From Desulfosarcina sp. OttesenSCG-928-A07 (GTDB taxonomy: Bacteria; Desulfobacterota; Desulfobacteria; Desulfobacterales; Desulfosarcinaceae), in contig JAJDJS010000019.1 in assembly GCA_030267325.1 (NCBI GenBank), positions 1-50,832 on the forward strand: a stretch of DNA of 50,832 nucleotides. The letters are read 5' to 3'. Below the pieces are notes generated by a model. That model saw only the letters and a program-made list of their open reading frames with translations. It did no database searches and was not told the origin of the DNA. The translations under genes were made by a program, and so were the position numbers. Every line of letters begins with the position of its first letter. The stretch's first letter is position 1. This document shows, piece after piece, positions 35,199 to 43,199 of the stretch.

Positions 35199-37130
35199 AT
35201 GAAAACCAAAACCCGTTTGTCAATTATGGCGCTGATGGCATTGATCATCATGATCATTGCCGCCTGTTCCTCAACACCTGTCGACTCTTATGAAACCTTT
35301 TCCCGCCTTATGGACAAACTGGTGGGTCCGGGACAATGGTCGGCCAAAAGCCATACCAGTGGTCCGGACAATATGCTGACGGTCAATGGACTGACCTTTA
35401 ACCTCAAACCCTCTGTACGTCCGGCCCCTGCCCAACCCGCCGGCACGCAGGCACCCAACACGCCGAATCAGACGGATCAGACCCAAGACACACCGGTTGC
35501 GGCTGTCAACCCAATGGTAGTGGAAATCGCCACTGTGGAAATCAAGGCGTTTTCAGATCAGAAAGCCATGGAAAAAGTTCTTTCTGCTGTTGACTGGCGC
35601 GATCAGAAAGAAGCGAAGCTGGCCGATGGTGTAATATTAAAGGATGTTTCCCTGCGGGCATTGGTCAAAGACGGAGATTTTCTGCTCACCATGGAAACCA
35701 TCGACGCAAGCGGCCTCAGGCTGGCCACTGCCAGTGCTGATGCGCCGACCGGCAAGATCGGGTTCCTCAAGGCGCTGGCCTTTGATCGTCTCTCATACCA
35801 AACGCCCCGCACAGAAATCCGCATCAAAGACCTTGAGATGGTCTTAACCAGCGCCCTGACGGAGATGCGGGATGTCGCATTTAAAGGTGAGCTTATTTCC
35901 GGATTTGAGGTGTTGGACCCCAGCGGTCTGCACACCTTCATGAGCCTCATGACCGCCGGAAGTATCTCCACCAAAGATATATCCATGGATATCAAGGGAC
36001 TTTCCCCTGATATGCCCACCGGCCGAATGGCTGTGGCTTCCATAGATGGAAAAAATACCGGAAGCAGTTCGGTTGGTGAAGCGACCCTGAACAGCTTCAA
36101 ACTGGATCTGGGTGACGATAAAAACACACCCCTGACCATGACCCTGGACCAGTTACACATACAGGGTCTGGATATGAGGGCCTACCTCAACAAGATCATG
36201 TCGATGCTGGTTGCAGCTGATCTCAACCCCGACACGGTTCAGGATATTGCAGGCCGCTTCTACACCCTTGGTGATTTGTTTGTCTCACCGTTTTCCATAG
36301 GCAAAGCGTCTTTCAGTAATCTTGAAATCACTTGCAAGAACCTGATATCCATCAAGGTGGCCGAGGCCGGGACTTCCGGCCCCTTTGAAGCCGGTACAAT
36401 TCCCCGTGCCCAAAAAAGCACGCTCACCGGTATGGTCATCACCCTGCCGCAAAATGCTGAGGATGCGGAAAAGGCGGGGCTTAAAAAGCTTTACGCCTTT
36501 GGCCAGCAGTTCGGCATGACCCAGTTTTTCATCGACGTCGAAAGTGACGGCGCCTACGATCCTGAAACCGGCCGGATGGTCAACCAGATGACCCGCTTTG
36601 CGATCAAGGATTTGATGGAGCTGAGCGGCTCATTTGAAATGGGTGGTCTGACATCAAATCGGCTTGCGCAATTCAAAAAAATCCCTCTATCCAGCGTCAT
36701 TATACCCATGCTGGCCTCTGATGAGATTTTCGGGGATGTGGGGATCCATGGGGTGACCTTCAAAATGGAAGACAAAGGGCTCATGAATCGCTATTTTGCC
36801 TATGTCGCACTGAGGGCTTCGGAAAGGAAGGGAGCTCCTGTTGCTCCGGAAGATATTCGGACGCTTATGGTTTCGTCCATTCAAAAGGTCATGGAACAAA
36901 AAGGCATACGATTTCTGGCCAATCCTGCGGTGTTATCCGCTGCACTGGTGGAGTTCATTCAAAATCCCGCCAGCCTGGAATTCAACATGGCAGCGGATCC
37001 AGCCTTTGGCCCCAAATCCATCATGACAGCGGGCGATAATTTGAACTCGGTTTTAAATTCTCTGAATCTCAGCGTTTCATCCAACGGGAAGATGTCTCCG
37101 CCGCTGAAATTCACGCTTCCCACCAACTAA
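35199..37130 (+). CDS. large lipoprotein of unknown function
   Basis: This 643-residue protein was not recognised. It starts with a lipoprotein signal (MKTKTRLSIMALMALIIMIIA, lipobox AAC, then SST). A Pro/Thr/Gln-rich linker lies near residues 75-105. The rest alternates short strands containing motifs such as LKDVSLRALVKDG, IKDLEMVLTSAL, VGEATLNSFKLDLGD and FSNLEITCKNL, a repetitive beta pattern like that of AsmA- or YdgA/DUF945-type envelope proteins, though no firm match is claimed. The C-terminal 200 residues are more helical and end with LKFTLPTN. The ATG at 35199 is used because it opens the signal peptide. It probably forms a unit with the repeat lipoprotein 120 bases upstream. Confidence 0.75.
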   Translation: MKTKTRLSIMALMALIIMIIAACSSTPVDSYETFSRLMDKLVGPGQWSAKSHTSGPDNMLTVNGLTFNLKPSVRPAPAQPAGTQAPNTPNQTDQTQDTPVAAVNPMVVEIATVEIKAFSDQKAMEKVLSAVDWRDQKEAKLADGVILKDVSLRALVKDGDFLLTMETIDASGLRLATASADAPTGKIGFLKALAFDRLSYQTPRTEIRIKDLEMVLTSALTEMRDVAFKGELISGFEVLDPSGLHTFMSLMTAGSISTKDISMDIKGLSPDMPTGRMAVASIDGKNTGSSSVGEATLNSFKLDLGDDKNTPLTMTLDQLHIQGLDMRAYLNKIMSMLVAADLNPDTVQDIAGRFYTLGDLFVSPFSIGKASFSNLEITCKNLISIKVAEAGTSGPFEAGTIPRAQKSTLTGMVITLPQNAEDAEKAGLKKLYAFGQQFGMTQFFIDVESDGAYDPETGRMVNQMTRFAIKDLMELSGSFEMGGLTSNRLAQFKKIPLSSVIIPMLASDEIFGDVGIHGVTFKMEDKGLMNRYFAYVALRASERKGAPVAPEDIRTLMVSSIQKVMEQKGIRFLANPAVLSAALVEFIQNPASLEFNMAADPAFGPKSIMTAGDNLNSVLNSLNLSVSSNGKMSPPLKFTLPTN

Positions 37131-37142
37131 TACAAAATTTGT

Positions 37143-37209
37143 CCACCCAGGTGAAAAAGGGTGCATGATTCCAATTTTTCAGGACCTCATGCACCTGACC
37201 CTGACCTGG
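37143..37209 (-). terminator. long hairpin between the lipoprotein gene and nadB
   Basis: In this convergent gap CCCAGGT pairs with ACCTGGG and, inside it, GGTGCATGA pairs with TCATGCACC. On the minus strand the inner stem is followed by CTTTTTC, fitting termination of nadB. It may serve both directions. Confidence 0.55.
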
Positions 37210-37213
37210 GAGC

Positions 37214-38860
37214 TCATCCCACAAACGCCCGTCGGAGAACAGTGTCTTTTTTCCAGCGGGCGTCGTCTTTCTGGGGATAGCCGATATTATAATGGAGGCC
37301 CCGGCTTTCTTTGCGGTGATCCGCACATTTGATGATGAGATCAGCCACAACAGCGATGTTCCGCAGTTCAATAAGATCTCCGGAAATTTTGAAATTCCAG
37401 TAATACTCCTGAATTTCCTGCTGAATGTTGTCAATTCGGCGGCGGGCCCGGGCCAAGCGCTTATCCGATCGGACAATTCCCACATAGTTCCACATACACC
37501 TTCGGATTTCATCCCAGTTGTGAGAAACCATAATCAGTTCGTCACTGTCGATGGTACCCACGTCATCCCAGGCCGGCACATCTAAAGGTTGGGTTAAGCG
37601 GTTGATATCCGATAAATCCAAAACCGCCTGTTTAGCTGCCGCATCCGCGTAAATCAGCGCCTCCAGAAGGGAATTGCTGGCCAGCCGGTTGGCGCCGTGA
37701 AGACCGGTACAGGCGGTTTCACCAATGGCATACAGCCGGCCAATATCGGTTCGGCCGCACATGTCCGTGGCCACGCCGCCGCACATGTAGTGGGCCGCCG
37801 GAACCACGGGAATGGGGTCTTTTGTCATGTCAATGCCAAAGGACAGGCATTTTTCGTAAAGATTGGGGAACCGAGTGGTGATAAAATCGGCGGGTTTGTG
37901 GGAAATATCCAGAAACACGCTGTCCTGGCCGCTTCGTTTAAGCTCCGTGTCAATGGCCCGGGCCACCACGTCCCGGCAGGCCAGATCTTCCTTGGGATCA
38001 TACCGGTGCATAAAGGGATTGTTATGGCTGTCCACCAGACGGCCACCTTCTCCCCGGACCGCTTCGGAAATCAGAAAGTTTTTGGCTGCCGGGTGATACA
38101 GGCAGGTTGGATGAAACTGGACAAATTCCAGGTTGGCCACGGTTGCGCCGGCACGATAGGCCATGGCAATTCCGTCGCCGGTGGCGATATCCGGGTTGCT
38201 GGTGTACAGATAAACCTTTCCAGCACCGCCCGTGGCCAGAAGGGTGATGCCCGCGCTGAAAATGACCACCTGCCGGGTTTTCCGGTCAAACACATAGGCT
38301 CCACCGCAGCAGCAATCTTCATGGGTGGTAGTGATCAACCCCCGTTTGATGCGGGTTGAAAAGGTGATCAGATCAATAGCAATATGATTTTCAAAAAACC
38401 GGATATTGTTATGGTTTTGGGCTCGTTCCAGGAGCGCCCGTTCCACCTCCCGTCCGGTCATGTCTTGGGCATGAACAATACGGTTGCGGGAGTGGCCGCC
38501 TTCCCGTCCCAAGTCAAAGGAAGCGCCGTTGATTTCTTTGGGAGCAGCCCCATTCTGGTTGAATTGGACGCCAAAGCATTCCAGTTCGCGAATACACGCC
38601 GGACCGCCGGTCACCACCTGACGGACCACATCCGGATTGCACAGACCGTCGCCGGATTCAAGGGTATCCTTGATATGCAGGTCAAAGGAATCCTCAAGGT
38701 CGAAGACAGAAGCAATACCGCCCTGGGCTTGATTGGTATTGCTGTCCATGGCCTGTTTTTTGGTGACAATAGCCACGGTTCCGTGATCCGCCACCTTAAG
38801 GGCGTACATCAGTCCGGCAACGCCGCTTCCGATGATGAGAAAATCGGTTTTGATGCCCAT
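37214..38860 (-). CDS. nadB: L-aspartate oxidase
   Basis: This 548-residue FAD enzyme oxidises L-aspartate to iminoaspartate, the first step of bacterial NAD synthesis; in anaerobes fumarate can be the acceptor. The FAD-binding N-terminus is FLIIGSGVAGLMYALKVADHG. The substrate loop NTNQAQGGIASV, the Arg-containing GREGGHSRNRIVHA, and HYMCGGVATD with GLHGANRLASNSLLE are conserved. The C-terminal helical domain is complete. The frame is open for 49 codons upstream, but the ATG at 38860 gives the standard N-terminus. nadA and nadC are not adjacent. Confidence 0.94.
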   Translation of the reverse strand: MGIKTDFLIIGSGVAGLMYALKVADHGTVAIVTKKQAMDSNTNQAQGGIASVFDLEDSFDLHIKDTLESGDGLCNPDVVRQVVTGGPACIRELECFGVQFNQNGAAPKEINGASFDLGREGGHSRNRIVHAQDMTGREVERALLERAQNHNNIRFFENHIAIDLITFSTRIKRGLITTTHEDCCCGGAYVFDRKTRQVVIFSAGITLLATGGAGKVYLYTSNPDIATGDGIAMAYRAGATVANLEFVQFHPTCLYHPAAKNFLISEAVRGEGGRLVDSHNNPFMHRYDPKEDLACRDVVARAIDTELKRSGQDSVFLDISHKPADFITTRFPNLYEKCLSFGIDMTKDPIPVVPAAHYMCGGVATDMCGRTDIGRLYAIGETACTGLHGANRLASNSLLEALIYADAAAKQAVLDLSDINRLTQPLDVPAWDDVGTIDSDELIMVSHNWDEIRRCMWNYVGIVRSDKRLARARRRIDNIQQEIQEYYWNFKISGDLIELRNIAVVADLIIKCADHRKESRGLHYNIGYPQKDDARWKKDTVLRRAFVG

Positions 38861-38922
38861 GGGATGCTTTCTATTCAGGTGAAGTGCAAATAATGGAAAT
38901 TGATCAGACGCAACCCACCATC

Positions 38923-39579
38923 TTAATAGGATCGATTTCTTCCACCGCCGCTGAACCGTCCCATCAAAAAGCCGGCCAGCATGATGCCGCCGCCGGTCAG
39001 GACCCACTGGATGACGGCGCTTTTCTTCATCCGCTTATTTTCTTCATCCAGCTTGGCGCTGAGGCTTTTTTCAGTTGCCAGTTCCTTTTCAAGGGCGGTG
39101 TGGCGTTTTTGCAATTTAATAAAATCCGCAGAGTCCCGCTTAAGGGTGTCATAGGCGGTTTGGATGTCATTTTGCTCCTGACGCACCTGTGAAAGATTCG
39201 TGTCTGTGGTTTTCTTCTGTTCGGCGAGTGCCTTGAATTCTTCTTTCAGCTGGTTGTGATTTTTAACAACAGCGTCATAATCCTGTTGAACCCGGGCCAA
39301 CACCATGGAACAGGGACGGTTCGGACCGATATAGCGACTCAGAACCCATCCTTCCTTGCCGCTCTGCGTCCTCACCATGGACCATTCCTCTCCTTTTTCC
39401 AGTATCCGCAAGGGTGTTCCACTGCTGATCAGCATAATGATTCTCCGGTCTGATGCCGGACCGCTCCGCAGGTTGATTTCAAATTTTTCGGTCACATAAA
39501 CAGTTTGCGCCATTACAATGGCCGGTAAAATAAAAAGTACCGCCAATACTGCTCCAAGCCCTATTTTGAGATATTTCAT
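38923..39579 (-). CDS. SH3-domain envelope protein (TIGR04211/YgiM type)
   Basis: This 218-residue protein has a cleavable signal peptide (LGAVLAVLFILPAIVMAQ), a bacterial SH3 domain at about residues 27-90 (INLRSGPASDRRIIMLISSGTPLRIL, then GWVLSRYIG), a long coiled coil (about 95-185) and a C-terminal transmembrane helix (VIQWVLTGGGIMLAGFLMG) with a basic tail. This is the layout of the TIGR04211 family. A role in the cell envelope is likely, but no activity is known. The ATG at 39579 is chosen because GAGGAAC precedes it by 7 bases. nadB starts 62 bases downstream. Confidence 0.87.
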   Translation of the reverse strand: MKYLKIGLGAVLAVLFILPAIVMAQTVYVTEKFEINLRSGPASDRRIIMLISSGTPLRILEKGEEWSMVRTQSGKEGWVLSRYIGPNRPCSMVLARVQQDYDAVVKNHNQLKEEFKALAEQKKTTDTNLSQVRQEQNDIQTAYDTLKRDSADFIKLQKRHTALEKELATEKSLSAKLDEENKRMKKSAVIQWVLTGGGIMLAGFLMGRFSGGGRNRSY

Positions 39580-39703
39580 CACTCGTTCCTCGCGCTTCAT
39601 TGAATTGGGGATTGATTTAATACTGTTTGGAGTTTGATTTCGTTACCATGATGAGAAAAAAAACATCTGTCAATCATTTCTGTATCTGTTTTTTCCATGT
39701 CAG

Positions 39704-40759
39704 TCAGGTTTCAACCTGACAGTTGACCGCATTCCAGACCATTTCTTCGGTAATCTCCGACATACAGTAAGCATCGCCATAACGGCAATCCGGAAGTGCA
39801 TGGCCGCATGGCCGACACGCAAAGGAAACACCCAAAATGGTGTCCTGTTCCCGCCGGGGTTGCCAGTCTTCCCACCGGGTGGGGCCGAACAGGGCGATGA
39901 CCGGGGTATGGACCGCTGTGGCGATGTGAATGGGCGCCGAATCGTTTCCGATCAATAAAATGCTTTCCCGGATCAGGGCAGGAAGCTGGGACAGGGGAAT
40001 TTTCCCGCTCATATCCACTGCCGGATGGCGCATACCGGCTGCGATGATTTTACAGGCCTTCTGATCTTCAGACCCGCCGGACAGAACGATTTGTACGGGA
40101 TAGTGATCCATGATCCGGTCCGCCAACCTGGAAAACCGCTCCATGGGCCAGCTTTTATACCATCGCCGGGCGCCCGGATGAATCAGCACAAAGGACGAAT
40201 TTTCGGAAACTCCGGTTTGTTGCAGAATCTGTCGGACAGCTTTTCGCGCTGAATCCCCAACCTCCAGATGAGGATGACGATCAATTACAGGAATGCCCAG
40301 GGTCGCGGCCATTTCAAGGTGGTGATCCACCGTGTGAATCGTTCCGAAATGATACGGGATCTCGTGTGTATAGGCTTTTTTCTGCACCCTCCCCGCACCT
40401 GTGTATCCCAGGCGAATGGGTGCACCGCTGATGAAGGTGAACAGCGCGGACCGGTCGTTTCGGGCAAGATCCAAGACCATGTCAAATTCAAAACGCCGAA
40501 GGTTTCGCGCAAACCGGATCAAGTAACCCATATCCCGCTTTTTCCGGTGGTTGTCAAAAGAAATTACATGATCAATAACCGGTTGATTTTTTATGATATC
40601 AGCTGTGTCTGTGTTGACCAGAAAATAAAGTTTTGCCCAAGGCATGGCCATTTTTAGGGCCTGAAGCAATGGGGTGGCAAGAACCGTATCTCCGATATAC
40701 CGCATTTTAATGACAAGAATGCGTTTTATCTGTTTGGGATGCCAGTGGATCAGCGTCAT
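39704..40759 (-). CDS. glycosyltransferase family 9, LPS heptosyltransferase
   Basis: This 351-residue protein is a GT9 (GT-B fold) enzyme of the heptosyltransferase type that adds heptose to the LPS inner core on the cytoplasmic face. It has the N-terminal RILVIKMRYIGDTVLATPLLQAL, the domain-two FVLIHPGARRWYKSWPMERFSRLAD and the nucleotide-sugar site IGNDSAPIHIATAVHTPVIALFGPT. A C-terminal Cys-rich segment (FACRPCGHALPDCRYGDAYCM) is usual for the RfaQ-like branch. The upstream 40 codons of the open frame overlap the kinase gene; the ATG at 40759 overlaps that gene's stop by 4 bases. Confidence 0.9.
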   Translation of the reverse strand: MTLIHWHPKQIKRILVIKMRYIGDTVLATPLLQALKMAMPWAKLYFLVNTDTADIIKNQPVIDHVISFDNHRKKRDMGYLIRFARNLRRFEFDMVLDLARNDRSALFTFISGAPIRLGYTGAGRVQKKAYTHEIPYHFGTIHTVDHHLEMAATLGIPVIDRHPHLEVGDSARKAVRQILQQTGVSENSSFVLIHPGARRWYKSWPMERFSRLADRIMDHYPVQIVLSGGSEDQKACKIIAAGMRHPAVDMSGKIPLSQLPALIRESILLIGNDSAPIHIATAVHTPVIALFGPTRWEDWQPRREQDTILGVSFACRPCGHALPDCRYGDAYCMSEITEEMVWNAVNCQVET

Positions 40760-41616
40760 GATTTTTTCTGTCTGAAAAAAATTTTTTCTGTGTGCCGGCC
40801 GATGCGCCTGGCTTTGGCCATCATCCATTTCAGTAAAAACCGATCCCACCGTCCGCGCACCGGATGCCCAAGGTAGCATTCCAACATGAATTTCCGGTCT
40901 TCATCATTAAAAACCGGGTCAGGCATGGAATAAAACAGTTCGGCCATGGTTTTGATCCTCCATCGAAAACGCATGGTCCGATTTCTGTCGATCCGCTGAA
41001 AATCAAGGAGATTCAGAACAATCCGGCCCTGTTCCAGATCCGGTCCCACCATGACATGGTCGGCATTGAAATCCAGGTGATTGAATCCTGCATCATGCAT
41101 TTTTCTGGCAAGATCGGCAACAGCCATGAGCACCGGCTTTTTTACGTTTTCCGATAATCTTTCCGGATAGTGCCGGATCAGGGTTTCAAGGGAAACAAAG
41201 GGTTCAAGGCCCTGGGTGATCAGAAAGGATTCATAGTTATACCCGAAAAGCCGGTGTTCACCCGCAGCTACCGGCACGGGCGCGGGAAGGCTGTGATCCC
41301 TGAAGTCACAGATAGCCCGGAATTCCGACATGCCCGGCGAAAATCCGTGTCCCCGCATACCGCCTATCCACTCACCGAGTGTGGGAGTGGTGGCCACATG
41401 GCGCTTGAGATAAAGGGGAGGCAAGGGAGGGGCGTCTTTTTCCGGAAAGCGGTCAATACGGACAATACTCCGCTGCCTGACCTGTTTGACGGGTATTCCG
41501 CCCTTAAACCGGTAAACCGCATCCGCTGTTTCCAGTCCCAGTGATTGAAGCAGGGAAAGGTAATCCGGATTGACGATCATGTCTGGAAAAGAAAGAAAAG
41601 ACCGGGAATCGGTCAC
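40756..41616 (-). CDS. LPS core kinase-like protein (WaaP/InaA type)
   Basis: This 286-residue protein resembles the lipopolysaccharide kinase superfamily (WaaP/RfaP, InaA), which phosphorylates core heptose. A kinase-like lobe with LYLKRHVA (nucleotide-binding Lys) is followed by the catalytic-loop-like NHLDFNADHVMV near residues 180-191 and LLDFQRIDRN near 203-212. The C-terminus is basic (KWMMAKARRIGRHTEKIFF), suggesting membrane contact. It overlaps the GT9 gene by ATGA, so the two are coupled, which supports a role in the LPS core. Confidence 0.85.
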   Translation of the reverse strand: MTDSRSFLSFPDMIVNPDYLSLLQSLGLETADAVYRFKGGIPVKQVRQRSIVRIDRFPEKDAPPLPPLYLKRHVATTPTLGEWIGGMRGHGFSPGMSEFRAICDFRDHSLPAPVPVAAGEHRLFGYNYESFLITQGLEPFVSLETLIRHYPERLSENVKKPVLMAVADLARKMHDAGFNHLDFNADHVMVGPDLEQGRIVLNLLDFQRIDRNRTMRFRWRIKTMAELFYSMPDPVFNDEDRKFMLECYLGHPVRGRWDRFLLKWMMAKARRIGRHTEKIFFRQKKS

Positions 41617-41642
41617 GGGATGTTTCCTTATCTAACGCGTTT

Positions 41643-42266
41643 TCAAATCATTGCCGCTTGGTCCCACTGTGCGATCATATGCTGAAGAATCGGGTTGTGG
41701 GCATATCGCGTTTTGAGACGAAGTTCAAACCGCTTCCATCTTCTGTGGATCTTTCTTTGGGCTGCCCATGAAAGATAATTACAGATGGGGATGAAATCCG
41801 TGTTTCCGACATTATCAATAATCACCAGTTTTCCACCTGTGTCAGTGGTTTGCTGATACACGATGTTCTTGGCTTTTAAAGGACTGGTGATGATTTCTTC
41901 GCTGAACAGGTAGGTTTTGAGATGAGAAAACGCCCGTGATAATCCATCACGGTGAAGGGCGGTCTGTTCCGGTGTGTGGATATACTGCCGCAGCGGCTTT
42001 GATATGCTGCCGTCCCTGTCCCTGATCAGTTCAAACACTACGCCAAGCCCCTTGTTTGTACTCACCGTACCGTGAAACCGGGAGAGCAGCTCCCATGAAA
42101 TACCGCGTTTTTCAAGGTGCTTATAAGCGGATTTCTCAATTCGGGTTTCTCTTTTTCCGCCATGGCCCACCACCACCTTGATGCATAGCGCACTGTTTTC
42201 CGGATGAACATAACACTCTCGATTCACGCCGTGGCCGATAAAAAGAGAAGAATCCAAGATATACAT
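41643..42266 (-). CDS. YrbL-like kinase-fold protein, copy 1
   Basis: This 207-residue protein resembles YrbL (PhoP regulatory network protein), a small kinase-like family. The N-lobe has LFIGHGVNRECYVHPEN and CIKVVVGHGG with a possible ATP-binding Lys. The C-lobe has LKAKNIVYQ, LVIIDNVGNTDFIP and the final basic WKRFELRLKTRYAHNP. The catalytic Asp would be in VIIDN. It is roughly three quarters identical by eye to the protein encoded by the neighbouring gene at 42359-43018, so the two are a tandem duplicate. Position inside an LPS cluster suggests sugar or lipid phosphorylation, but no substrate is known. Confidence 0.82.
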   Translation of the reverse strand: MYILDSSLFIGHGVNRECYVHPENSALCIKVVVGHGGKRETRIEKSAYKHLEKRGISWELLSRFHGTVSTNKGLGVVFELIRDRDGSISKPLRQYIHTPEQTALHRDGLSRAFSHLKTYLFSEEIITSPLKAKNIVYQQTTDTGGKLVIIDNVGNTDFIPICNYLSWAAQRKIHRRWKRFELRLKTRYAHNPILQHMIAQWDQAAMI

Positions 42267-42358
42267 GGCAAATCCAATGGACCCCCTTGTTCAATTGCGT
42301 CAAAGGGAAGAATCACTGTTTCTCTTTCCATTTGCTGAACTTAAAATCAGGAAGCATC

Positions 42359-43018
42359 CTATGATGAAAGAATCTGTTGAAGTACCGGGTTATGAGCATA
42401 TCGCGTTTTGAGGCGGAGTTCAAACCGTTCCCATTTTCGACGGATCTTTCTTTGGGCTGCCCATGAAAGGTAATTGCAGATGGGGATAAAATCGGTATTT
42501 CCGATATCGTCAATAATAACGAGTTTTCCTTCTGTGTCCCCAAACTTTTGGTATACCATATTCTGGGCTTTCAGCGCGGTGGTGATGATTTCCTCATGAA
42601 GAAGATAGTGCTTTAATGCGGGGATCGCCCGGGATAATCCGTCACCGTGAAGAGCGGTTTGTTCTGGCGCGCCAATATAATAGCTCAGCGGTTTTGATAT
42701 GTTGCCGTCCCGGTCCCGAATCAGTTCAAAAACCGTCCCCTGTCCCTTGTTGGTGCTTGCCATGCCATAAAACCGGGACAGCATGTCCCATGAAATGCCG
42801 CGTTTTTCAAGGCGTCGGTAAGCGGATTGCTCAACCCGGCTTTCCCGTTTTCCGCCATGGCCCACCACCACCTTGATGCACAGATCGCTGTTTTCCGGGT
42901 GACGATAACACTCCCGGTTCACGCCAGCGCCGATAAAAAGGGGTTTGTCGAGAATGATGAGACTCGGATCATCAACGGTCACGGGATTTTTCCATGCATA
43001 CTTGCTCATAAACGCCAT
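42359..43018 (-). CDS. YrbL-like kinase-fold protein, copy 2
   Basis: This 219-residue paralogue of the copy at 41643 shares the same motifs (FIGAGVNRECYRHPEN, CIKVVVGHGGKRES, LKAQNMVYQ, LVIIDDIGNTDFIP, WAAQRKIRRKWERFELRL). It has an N-terminal extension of about 15 residues (MSKYAWKNPVTVDDPSL). ATG codons at 43018 and 43009 are both possible; GAGAGAG is nearest to the first. The sequence just upstream is a remnant of a glycosyltransferase gene 3' end. Both copies are intact, so neither looks like a pseudogene. Confidence 0.82.
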   Translation of the reverse strand: MAFMSKYAWKNPVTVDDPSLIILDKPLFIGAGVNRECYRHPENSDLCIKVVVGHGGKRESRVEQSAYRRLEKRGISWDMLSRFYGMASTNKGQGTVFELIRDRDGNISKPLSYYIGAPEQTALHGDGLSRAIPALKHYLLHEEIITTALKAQNMVYQKFGDTEGKLVIIDDIGNTDFIPICNYLSWAAQRKIRRKWERFELRLKTRYAHNPVLQQILSS

Positions 43019-43020
43019 TC

Positions 43021-43088
43021 AACTCTCTCAGATGGCGATCCAGGGTAAAAGATGCGGCTTTTTGGGCGGCTGCGGCAGCCATGGTCCC
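43021..43088 (-). pseudogene. remnant of a glycosyltransferase 3' end
   Basis: Translated on the minus strand, this stretch gives AAAAQKAASFTLDRHLRELN, which matches the C-terminus of the GT4 protein encoded at 44752-45900. At DNA level 43027-43070 is an exact 44-base direct repeat of 44819-44862. No other part of a second glycosyltransferase is seen. The remaining bases to 43199 hold no feature. Confidence 0.75.
43027..43070. repeat. 44-bp direct repeat, left copy (partner 44819-44862)
   Basis: This is an exact 44-base match in the same orientation to 44819-44862, with similarity continuing imperfectly for about 20 bases. The two copies flank the AlbA_2-type gene. Confidence 0.9.
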
Positions 43089-43199
43089 ATCGTTTTCAGG
43101 GCCGAATCTCCTTTTGCGTATAAGTACAGTCCGGAACGAAAGATGGCGCACAAGACGCATTGCCAGACCCTGTTTTTCTTCGGATTGAACGGTTCCTGC

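Noticed and set aside
38861..39007. N-terminal extension of L-aspartate oxidase
   Set aside because: The extra 49 residues overlap the 3' end of the SH3-domain gene and are not conserved; the FAD motif begins normally at the ATG at 38860.
41630..41642. TAACGCGTTTT near the stop of the first YrbL-like gene as a family 2 end
   Set aside because: Only about a dozen bases match and no second end is found.
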